From: an uncultured Prevotella sp.
GTDB taxonomy: Bacteria; Bacteroidota; Bacteroidia; Bacteroidales; Bacteroidaceae
Assembly: GCA_900318395.1 (NCBI GenBank)
Contig: ONKL01000004.1
Coordinates: forward strand, 1-64,000
Direction of reading: 5' to 3'
Length of the DNA: 64,000 bases
Below the pieces are notes generated by a model. That model did not search any database, had not been told where the DNA came from, and was given only the letters and a program-made list of their open reading frames with translations. How positions within the stretch are numbered: position 1 is the first letter of the stretch; each line of letters starts with the position of its first letter. Positions 57,589-64,000 of this stretch are shown here, piece by piece. The position numbers and the translations under genes are program-made.

Positions 57589-59901
57589 TCAGCCTTTCTT
57601 TACAGGTGTGGCCTCAATGACCTTCATGCACTCCTCGTAGGTCAGTTCCTTAGCTCTTTCGTGCATCGTTTTTGGCAGGCGGTAGTTCTTACCGTCGTAA
57701 ACCAGATATGGACCGTAACGTCCGTTCATCACCTCCAGTTTCGGATCTTCGAGGAAGAACTTCATGTGCTTCTGGCTCTCCTCCCGGCGTTTGTCCTGAA
57801 TCAGGGCGATAGCCTCTTCGAGGGTGATAGCCATCGGATCGCAATCCTTGGGAAGCGAGGTGTATTTGCGGTCGTGGAGCACGTAGGGACCAAAGCGGCC
57901 AGTACCGATGGTAACGGGCTTGCTTTCGTAGTCGCCCAGATTGCGAGGCAACTTAAAGAGTTCGAGTGCCTCTTCGAGTGTAATAGTCTCGATGCTCTGT
58001 TCCTTGGGCAGCTGAGCAAACTGGGGCTTATCCTTATCCTCTGCGGTACCAATCTGTACGACAGGACCAAAACGGCCAATCTTCACGAAGACGGGCTTGC
58101 CACTCTTAGGATCCTTTCCTAACTGGCGCTCGCCAGCCTTATGCTCCTGACGTGCATTCATGGTCTTCTCCACAGTGGGCTCGAAATGCTTGTAGAACGT
58201 CTTCATCATATCCGTCCATTTCTCGTCGCCCTCAGCAATCTTATCGAAGTCCTGCTCCACCTTTGCGGTGAAGTTATAATCCATGATTTCATTGAAGTTC
58301 TCCATCAGGAAATCGTTGACTACGGTGCCGATATCTGTAGGAATCAGCTTGCCTTTCTCTGAACCGATCTGCTCTTTGCGCGTCTTCTGACTGATCTGCT
58401 TGCCTTTCAGCTGGTAGAGAGAGTAAGAGCGTTCCTCACCTTTCTTGTCACCCTTCTGCACATACTCGCGCTGCTGGATGGTGGAGATGGTGGGCGCATA
58501 GGTGGAAGGACGGCCGATACCCAGTTCTTCCATCTTGTGGACAAGGCTGGCTTCCGTGTATCGCTGCGGACCTTGGCTGAAGCGCTCTGTGGCAATGATG
58601 TCGCGGCGGGTAAGCGTCTGTCCTTTCTTCAGAGGAGGCAGGATGTGGCTGAACTCGTCTTGCTGGTCGTCATCGTCGGATGACTCACGATAGACTTTGA
58701 TGAAACCGTCGAACTTTACGACCTCGCCCTGGGCAATGAATGTCTCATTGATGCCGCTGACCTCGATATTGACCGTTGTCTTCTCAATCTCTGCGTCAGC
58801 CATCTGACTGGCGATCGTGCGCTTCCAGATGAGTTCATACAGACGCTTTTCCTGAGCTGTTCCCTCAATCTCCATCTGCTCCATATAGGTAGGACGAATG
58901 GCCTCGTGAGCCTCTTGAGCACCTTTGGCGTTGGTGTGATACTGGCGAACCTTGCTGTAGTCCTCGCCATAGAGCCTGACAATCTCTCCCTTGCTGGCAC
59001 CCAGACAAAGTTTAGAGAGGTTGACAGAGTCGGTACGCATATAAGTGATTTGTCCGCTTTCATACAGATGCTGTGCCACCATCATGGTCTGGCTGACAGA
59101 GAAGCCAAGCTTGCGGGCTGCTTCCTGTTGCAGGGTTGAGGTGGTAAATGGGGGCGCAGGCGTACGCTTCACAGGTTTCTTCTGGATGCTCTCTACGGTG
59201 AAAGTGGCCTCCTTGCATTTCTCGAGGAAAGCGATCACCTCTGCTTCAGTCTTGAAGCGATTGCCAAGCAGCGCCTTTACCTCTGAGGCTGAACCGTCAG
59301 GATTGGTAATGGCAAACACGCCATTGACACTATAGTAAACCTCGCTCTGGAAATTCTGGATCTCGCGCTCGCGCTCAACAATCAGACGAACGGCTACACT
59401 CTGAACGCGACCAGCAGAAAGCGCTGGCTTTACCTTACGCCAAAGAACGGGAGAAAGCTTAAAACCTACCAGACGGTCGAGCACGCGACGGGCTTGCTGG
59501 GCATTCACCAGGTTCATATTCACATGGCGCGGATGCTCAATGGCCTCAAGAATGGCGGGTTTGGTAATCTCGTGGAAGACGATACGGTTGGTCTTCTGTT
59601 TGTCCAGTCCCAGTACCTCACACAGGTGCCAGGAGATGGCTTCTCCTTCACGGTCCTCATCGGATGCGAGCCATACTTTCTCGGCTTTGTCTGCCTTGGC
59701 TTGCAGATCGGCAACAAGTTTTGTCTTCTCTTCAGGAATTTCGTATTCCGGTTCAAGTGTCTGGTCGTCGATACTCAGCTCTTTCTTCTTCAAATCACGG
59801 ATATGTCCGTAACTCGACATGACCTTGAAGTCCTTTCCCAGGAATTTCTCGATGGTCTTCGCCTTGGCAGGAGACTCGACAATCACTAAGTTCTTTTGCA
59901 T
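57589..59901 (-). CDS. topA: DNA topoisomerase I
   Basis: Type IA topoisomerase of 770 residues that relaxes negative supercoils. The Toprim domain begins NLVIVESPAKAKTIEKFLG, with acids in SDEDREGEAISWHL. The active-site tyrosine is Y287 in YMRTDSVNLS. The C-terminus has the short repeated Toprim-C units (IGRFGPVVQIG, GRFGPYVLHDRKYTSLP, GRYGPYLVYDGKNYRLP) and no zinc fingers, as usual for Bacteroidetes. The start is the ATG at 59901 (MQKNLVIVES), since the promoter box lies 30 bases upstream and inside a longer frame. It heads the topA-aroK-speA-argB run. Confidence 0.96.
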   Translation of the reverse strand: MQKNLVIVESPAKAKTIEKFLGKDFKVMSSYGHIRDLKKKELSIDDQTLEPEYEIPEEKTKLVADLQAKADKAEKVWLASDEDREGEAISWHLCEVLGLDKQKTNRIVFHEITKPAILEAIEHPRHVNMNLVNAQQARRVLDRLVGFKLSPVLWRKVKPALSAGRVQSVAVRLIVEREREIQNFQSEVYYSVNGVFAITNPDGSASEVKALLGNRFKTEAEVIAFLEKCKEATFTVESIQKKPVKRTPAPPFTTSTLQQEAARKLGFSVSQTMMVAQHLYESGQITYMRTDSVNLSKLCLGASKGEIVRLYGEDYSKVRQYHTNAKGAQEAHEAIRPTYMEQMEIEGTAQEKRLYELIWKRTIASQMADAEIEKTTVNIEVSGINETFIAQGEVVKFDGFIKVYRESSDDDDQQDEFSHILPPLKKGQTLTRRDIIATERFSQGPQRYTEASLVHKMEELGIGRPSTYAPTISTIQQREYVQKGDKKGEERSYSLYQLKGKQISQKTRKEQIGSEKGKLIPTDIGTVVNDFLMENFNEIMDYNFTAKVEQDFDKIAEGDEKWTDMMKTFYKHFEPTVEKTMNARQEHKAGERQLGKDPKSGKPVFVKIGRFGPVVQIGTAEDKDKPQFAQLPKEQSIETITLEEALELFKLPRNLGDYESKPVTIGTGRFGPYVLHDRKYTSLPKDCDPMAITLEEAIALIQDKRREESQKHMKFFLEDPKLEVMNGRYGPYLVYDGKNYRLPKTMHERAKELTYEECMKVIEATPVKKG

Positions 59902-59931
59902 ATTCTGTCTCGTTTTATTTCTTACGGGCTG

Positions 59932-59939
59932 CAAAAGTA
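59932..59939 (-). promoter_or_regulatory. -7 box TACTTTTG for the topA operon
   Basis: Minus-strand TAnnTTTG match 30 bases before the topA ATG. Confidence 0.62.
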
Positions 59940-59988
59940 AACAAAAAACTCACTCCCACCTTATATATATAGAGGAATTTTTGTTTTA

Positions 59989-60522
59989 TTAACAGTTTTG
60001 TGCCAAGAAACGGTGTACAGCCTGCCTTATCGAGCGTAGTCCAAAGCGTTCAACGTATATTTCTCTCAAAGGAACCCACGACAAATCGGCTGCGTCGTCG
60101 GCGGCTTTGATGACGGCATCATCGTCTACCTGACAGATAAAGAACAAGTCGAGCGTGTGGATGTCCATCCCTGAGTAACGGTAGACGTTGGGAATGGAGA
60201 AGAGGTACTTCACGTCATCAGCATTGATGCTGAGACCAGTCTCTTCCTTGATTTCTCTCACAATCCCCTGCTCGGCATTCTCCTCATTGTCTACGAAGCC
60301 GCCTGGCAAGTCGAGTGTGCCCTTGGCTGGTTCTTTGCCGCGACGAGCTACCAGCAGTTCGCCTTTACCGTTCAGGATAAAGGCTGCTGTAGAGGCTCGT
60401 GGGTTCTGGTAATACGTGAAACCGCAATTGGCGCAATGCCTGCTCAGTTCGTTATGGATCTCGAAATCCTCGCTGCCACATTTCGGACAGTAATGGAATA
60501 GTTCTAATGGATGATTCTTCAT
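59989..60522 (-). CDS. Nudix hydrolase with zinc ribbon
   Basis: A 177-residue hydrolase of nucleoside diphosphate derivatives. An N-terminal zinc ribbon (HYCPKCGSEDFEIHNELSRHCANCGF) precedes the Nudix domain with box GGFVDNEENAEQGIVREIKEETGL, a full GX5EX7REUXEEXGU match. The layout resembles NADH pyrophosphatase (NudC) but the protein is shorter and lacks its N-terminal domain. The ATG at 60522 lies 4 bases after the stop of the acetylesterase gene, so they are co-transcribed. Confidence 0.9.
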   Translation of the reverse strand: MKNHPLELFHYCPKCGSEDFEIHNELSRHCANCGFTYYQNPRASTAAFILNGKGELLVARRGKEPAKGTLDLPGGFVDNEENAEQGIVREIKEETGLSINADDVKYLFSIPNVYRYSGMDIHTLDLFFICQVDDDAVIKAADDAADLSWVPLREIYVERFGLRSIRQAVHRFLAQNC

Positions 60523-60526
60523 AGGT

Positions 60527-61978
60527 TTACCAGTTGTCAGTGCGGAAAGGGAAGAGCGGCAGATTGCCTGCATTCTTCACGTTGCCGATCTGGAAGTTCT
60601 TAAAACAGTAACGCACAGCGACAGGATGCTTGACTTCGGGCGAGCTGATCTTAATGGCTTCGTCCCAATAGCCGCCTCCCTCTTGCCAGAAGTGACGCGC
60701 GGTAGCAGGATGGAACACCTTGTCCTCGCCAGCTATCTCGAAGCCTTCCATGCCCTCGAAAGGCGCATCCGTGTGGTAGTTGTCCTCCAGATGGATGAAG
60801 ATGGCGTCGTCCTTCACCTGCATGTCCTTGAAAGACGGGCTCTTGTACATCAGTCCTTCGAAGCCGTAGTCACGATTAAGTGCTGTATAGGCCAGACGCT
60901 CGCCCACCTGTTGCTTCTGGGTGGGATGAATCTGCGTAAACTCGTAGGGATATACCAGATCGTTGATGCACACCAGCGAACTGTTGGGAATGATCTTTGC
61001 GGCCTTGTACTGCTGTTCGCGCAGTAAGGCTCCGCTGACGGCATTGACATCGCCATCGTACTCATAAGGCGCGATCTGAACGAAATAGAAAGGAATCTCG
61101 CCCAAGCCGAACTGTGAGCGCCACTGCTCCACCAGCAGTTTCATGCGCTGGGAGTACTGATCGCCAGGATCGCCCACGTTCGAGCATCCCTGATAGTAGA
61201 GGATTCCCTTCACGGTGAAGTTCAGGATGGGATTGAACGTGCCGTTACCCCAAAGCAGCGAACGGTGATAGTCCCACTTGTCCCATTTCTTGCAGATCTC
61301 CACAGAATCAGTGGGATCGCTGGTGTATTTCTGAAGATTCTCCTTCGTCAGCCAGCTCTCTACGCGCGTACCTCCTTTATTAGCTTCTATGAGTCCGATG
61401 GGAATATCGAGCGCCTGATGCATGGTGCGGGCGAAAAAATAGCCAGTGGCCGAAAACTCACCAACGGTCTTGGGAGAACACTCCCGCCACTCGCACTGGG
61501 CATCGTCCTGAGGTTCTGCGCGCATCACGCTTGGAATCTTCACAGAGCGCACGCCTTGATGGTTGGCAGCGTCGATGACCACCTGGTTGTAATCCTTCAC
61601 AGGGCACATCCAGAAGCCCTTGACGGGCATCTCCATGTTCGACTGTCCTGCGCAGACCCATACCTCACCTGCTACGACATTCTTGATGGTCAGCGGCTCG
61701 CCATCGTCGAAGGTAATCGACAAAGGCTCGTAGCTGGCCTTGGGCGTCTTGACTTTCACCAGCCATTTCCCCTGCTTGTCAGCTTTCGTGCTGACAGTCT
61801 CTTTGCTCCATGATGTGCTTACTTTCACCGTCTTTCCAGGCTGTGCCCATCCCCAGAGGCGGGCATCCGTCTGCTGTTGCAATACCATGTTGTCGCCAAT
61901 CAGATGGGGCAACCTTACCTTGGCCTGTGCGCTGAGCGTCAGTGTCGTGAGAGCCAGAATTGTCAGAATCTTCTTCAT
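60527..61978 (-). CDS. Sialate O-acetylesterase family protein (SGNH esterase)
   Basis: A 483-residue secreted esterase with signal peptide 1-19 (ends LSAQA). The nucleophile block is CAGQSNMEMPV (about 112-122). The second block is ILYYQGCSNVGDPGDQ, with cysteine where many relatives have glutamate (GESN), and the Asp/His end block is INDLVYPYEFTQIHPTQKQQVGERLA. It lacks the extra beta domain of the paralogue at 5707. Likely removes acetyl groups from plant or host glycans. Divergent from the alpha/beta hydrolase gene. Confidence 0.87.
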   Translation of the reverse strand: MKKILTILALTTLTLSAQAKVRLPHLIGDNMVLQQQTDARLWGWAQPGKTVKVSTSWSKETVSTKADKQGKWLVKVKTPKASYEPLSITFDDGEPLTIKNVVAGEVWVCAGQSNMEMPVKGFWMCPVKDYNQVVIDAANHQGVRSVKIPSVMRAEPQDDAQCEWRECSPKTVGEFSATGYFFARTMHQALDIPIGLIEANKGGTRVESWLTKENLQKYTSDPTDSVEICKKWDKWDYHRSLLWGNGTFNPILNFTVKGILYYQGCSNVGDPGDQYSQRMKLLVEQWRSQFGLGEIPFYFVQIAPYEYDGDVNAVSGALLREQQYKAAKIIPNSSLVCINDLVYPYEFTQIHPTQKQQVGERLAYTALNRDYGFEGLMYKSPSFKDMQVKDDAIFIHLEDNYHTDAPFEGMEGFEIAGEDKVFHPATARHFWQEGGGYWDEAIKISSPEVKHPVAVRYCFKNFQIGNVKNAGNLPLFPFRTDNW

Positions 61979-62006
61979 TTTCTCCGTTATATTAAGTTTA
62001 TGCCTG

Positions 62007-62014
62007 CAAAGATA
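62007..62014 (-). promoter_or_regulatory. -7 box TATCTTTG for the second acetylesterase
   Basis: Minus-strand perfect TAnnTTTG match 28 bases before the ATG at 61978. Confidence 0.68.
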
Positions 62015-62035
62015 CGTTTTTTATTTTATTTTTCG

Positions 62036-62043
62036 TATCTTTG
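62036..62043 (+). promoter_or_regulatory. -7 box TATCTTTG for the alpha/beta hydrolase
   Basis: A perfect TAnnTTTG match 26 bases before the ATG at 62070; shows that the frame open from 61740 is not used. Confidence 0.7.
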
Positions 62044-62069
62044 CACCGTCGATTAACATAATTAAAGTA

Positions 62070-62906
62070 ATGAGAAGTCTGAAAACAATCATGACGATGC
62101 TCTTGCTGACATGCTCGGCATCGGTATTTGCACAGAAAGGGACGACGATGGAACTCTGGCCTAAGGGAGCCAAGTATACCAGTAGCGATGCTAAGGACAA
62201 AGCTGAGCTTACGGTCTATCTGCCTGATGCCAAGAAGGCTACAGGCCGTGCGGTAGTTTGCTGTCCTGGTGGCGGCTACTCTCATCTGGCTATGGATCAC
62301 GAGGGGCACCAGTGGGCTACCTTTTTCAATAATCATGGCATTGCACTCATCGTACTGAAGTATCGTATGCCTCATGGCGATCGCATGGTTCCCATCTCTG
62401 ACGCTGAGGAAGCCATCAGGACTGTGCGCAGGAATGCGGTGGACTGGCATATCGACCGTAATAATGTAGGTATCATGGGCTTTTCGGCAGGAGGTCACCT
62501 CGCTTCTACCATCGCCACGCATGCTACTGGCGATGCTGCCCCCAATTTCCAGATTCTTTTCTATCCTGTGATTACGATGGATATGGGCTTTACCCATAAA
62601 GGCTCGCACGACAACTTCCTGGGTGAAGGCCACTCGAAGAAGGAACTGCGTAAGCTGGAGGCCGAATTCAGCAATGATCTTCAGGTGAATCGTACGACGC
62701 CACGCGCCTTCCTTGCCTTGAGCGACGACGATAAGGCCGTGCCTGCCGCCAATGGCCTGAACTATTATGAGCAGCTTTACAAGCACGATGTGCCAGCCTC
62801 TATCCACATCTATCCTTCTGGCGGGCACGGATGGGGCTATCGCGAGAGCTTCGCTTACCACTATCACGTAATATTCGAGCTTCAGGCCTGGCTGCAAAGC
62901 TTTTAA
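62070..62906 (+). CDS. Secreted alpha/beta hydrolase (acetyl esterase type)
   Basis: A 278-residue esterase with signal peptide 1-20 (ends SVFAQ). The nucleophile is S139 in MGFSAGGHLAS, the acid is in LSDDDKAVPAANG (about 219-231), and the histidine is H253 in SGGHGWGYR. The oxyanion-hole segment is CCPGGGYSHLAMDHEG. This is the esterase/xylan-acetyl-esterase pattern often found with carbohydrate loci in Prevotella. The start is set by the signal peptide and the promoter box. Divergent from an SGNH acetylesterase, suggesting that both deacetylate the same or related glycans. Confidence 0.88.
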   Translation: MRSLKTIMTMLLLTCSASVFAQKGTTMELWPKGAKYTSSDAKDKAELTVYLPDAKKATGRAVVCCPGGGYSHLAMDHEGHQWATFFNNHGIALIVLKYRMPHGDRMVPISDAEEAIRTVRRNAVDWHIDRNNVGIMGFSAGGHLASTIATHATGDAAPNFQILFYPVITMDMGFTHKGSHDNFLGEGHSKKELRKLEAEFSNDLQVNRTTPRAFLALSDDDKAVPAANGLNYYEQLYKHDVPASIHIYPSGGHGWGYRESFAYHYHVIFELQAWLQSF

Positions 62907-62931
62907 TCCTGAATAAGCGGCTCTTAGCGAC

Positions 62932-62971
62932 AAATAAGTGGCACCTATCGAGCGATAAGTGCCACTTATTT
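62932..62971. repeat. AAATAAGTGGCAC palindrome between convergent genes
   Basis: Perfect 13-base arms (AAATAAGTGGCAC and complement) extend inwards through TATCG/CGATA with one mismatch, giving a stem of about 19 bp. It is a longer version of the element at 43070. It probably terminates both flanking genes. Confidence 0.82.
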
Positions 62972-62986
62972 TAGTATAGGAAACGC

Positions 62987-64000
62987 TTAGAGTAATTTCT
63001 TCACTTCAGCCTCGATATCCTTGATCTGGGCAGCGCGCTTCACGATGTTGTTGCCGCGGTCAATGAGGAAGAAATCGGGCACAGCTGGAACATTATACAG
63101 CATCAGGAGCTGTGAATTGATGCCGTTTTCATCGCGTACGCTGATCCAGGGCAGGGCTGCCGTCTGCTGCTTCCAGAAATGCTCGTCGCTGTCGAGTGAA
63201 ATCTGGTAGACCTCCAATCCCTGAGCGTGGTATTTGTTGTAAAGCTCGCGCAGCATGATGATACGGGCAGGCGAATCCTCAAGGGCGAAGATGTGGAAGT
63301 CGAGCAGCACCACATTCCCCTTCAGGTCCGTCAGGTGGCGCTCCTGTCCCTTGTTGTCGCGCAGGGCGATGTCGAGCACGCCTGATTCGTTCACCTTGCT
63401 GGCCTCTATCTGGATCTCCTGATTCTTGGCGTCAACGATGCGCTGGTTCTTCATGCCCTCGATGGCGATGTTATGCAGATTCTGTCCGCGCTCCGCATGA
63501 GGGTAGTAGGTGTCCCAGCTGGTGGCTACGGCAGCAAATGCCTTGATGTCGTCCTTATCAGTGCGTGGATTGAAGATGAGCCAGTTGCCGAGCGCCTGGA
63601 AGAGCGCGAAATACGAGTAAGCCTTGAAGGGCTCCTTGTAGATGTAGTTTCTCTTCACGTCGTCCTTATAGGCAGCCAGGATCTTGTTGATGCTGTCGTT
63701 GATGCCATTGATGCCGAGGGCTGTATTCTGCTGGATGGCGATGGCACGCTTCTGCAAGTCCATCTGCTTGAGCGCCAGCTCCTTAATCTTCTCGCAGTTG
63801 TCTGATCCGCTGACGGTATAATTCGATGCCATACCAGGATATTCACCCTTGATGACGACAGTCTCCGTAGAGTCGATGCTGATGTTGATAATCTGGTTGG
63901 ATATTCTGAGTCGGTAGAACTCAGGTGCCTTCGGGGCATCCTCTTTGAAGGAGAACTCGCCGTTGTCGCCCAGTTTTACGGAGTCGACCACGTTGATGCC
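62987..64000 (-). CDS. Thioredoxin-like (TlpA/AhpC-TSA) protein without CXXC, 5' end outside window
   Basis: Partial gene; the frame continues past the window edge, so the start and any signal peptide are not seen. The visible N-terminal part (VDSVKLGDNGEFSFKEDAPKAPEFYRLRI) is a DUF4369-type beta domain. A helical middle follows, and the C-terminal thioredoxin fold (GNVVLLDFHIFALEDSPARIIMLRELYNKY ... YNVPAVPDFFLIDRGNNIV) keeps the cis-proline region. The usual redox CXXC is replaced by FALEDS, so it cannot work as a disulfide exchanger by the normal mechanism. Confidence 0.85.
   Translation of the reverse strand, partial: GINVVDSVKLGDNGEFSFKEDAPKAPEFYRLRISNQIINISIDSTETVVIKGEYPGMASNYTVSGSDNCEKIKELALKQMDLQKRAIAIQQNTALGINGINDSINKILAAYKDDVKRNYIYKEPFKAYSYFALFQALGNWLIFNPRTDKDDIKAFAAVATSWDTYYPHAERGQNLHNIAIEGMKNQRIVDAKNQEIQIEASKVNESGVLDIALRDNKGQERHLTDLKGNVVLLDFHIFALEDSPARIIMLRELYNKYHAQGLEVYQISLDSDEHFWKQQTAALPWISVRDENGINSQLLMLYNVPAVPDFFLIDRGNNIVKRAAQIKDIEAEVKKLL

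Noticed and set aside
61740..62069. N-terminal extension of the alpha/beta hydrolase
   Set aside because: It is antisense to the acetylesterase gene and includes the promoter region; the signal peptide begins at 62070.

Overview
This 64 kb window is a chromosomal piece of a Bacteroidales genome, most likely Prevotellaceae (Prevotella/Segatella/Xylanibacter type). The evidence is a SusC/SusD pair in a carbohydrate utilisation locus, an S46 dipeptidyl peptidase, a flavodiiron protein of strict anaerobes, tandem LruC-type lipoproteins, and more than twenty copies of the Bacteroidetes -7 promoter box TAnnTTTG placed just before genes. No prophage, transposase, integron or CRISPR array was seen.

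Layout. (1) 240-13225: plant cell-wall sugar genes. They are a GH51 arabinofuranosidase, an orphan inositol-phosphate synthase, two GPH-type sugar symporters, a sialate/acetyl esterase, a GH43 enzyme, an orphan ECF sigma factor, a PfkB kinase and a GH28 pectinase. (2) 13258-20140: SusC, SusD and a glycerophosphodiesterase-GH28 fusion, then queC on the other strand. (3) 20889-26954: two GH92 alpha-mannosidases, the second fused to a histidine acid phosphatase. (4) 26962-32882: housekeeping genes (M16 peptidase, sugar kinase, flavodiiron protein, LOG protein, DEAD-box helicase). (5) 32990-40480: a minus-strand operon of nucleoside-recognition (SpmA/B-like) protein, flippase, S46 peptidase and GH2 enzyme. 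(6) 40632-51248: five paralogous LruC-domain lipoproteins, with repeat-rich spacers. (7) 51274-64000: tRNA-Met(CAT), ribF, a CPBP protease, an ECF sigma factor with a small membrane partner, the topA-aroK-speA-argB operon, a Nudix hydrolase, a second acetylesterase, an alpha/beta hydrolase and a partial thioredoxin-like protein.

Together the first 27 kb look like machinery for taking apart arabinose-decorated pectin and phosphorylated or mannose-rich glycans: surface capture (SusC/D), backbone and side-chain cleavage (GH28, GH51, GH43, GH92), removal of acetyl and phosphate groups, import by symporters, and phosphorylation by PfkB kinases.

The most striking non-gene feature is a set of small degenerate tandem repeats: period 7 (one variant period 8), 10, about 11, 21 and 22. 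They sit in spacers and also inside conserved enzyme genes, including signal peptides and a start codon. Many have periods that are not multiples of three and are translated in shifting frames. The same sequence motifs recur in unrelated genes across the window. Together with the LruC lipoprotein array and the two phosphatase-glycosidase fusions, these are the best candidates for under-described biology here.
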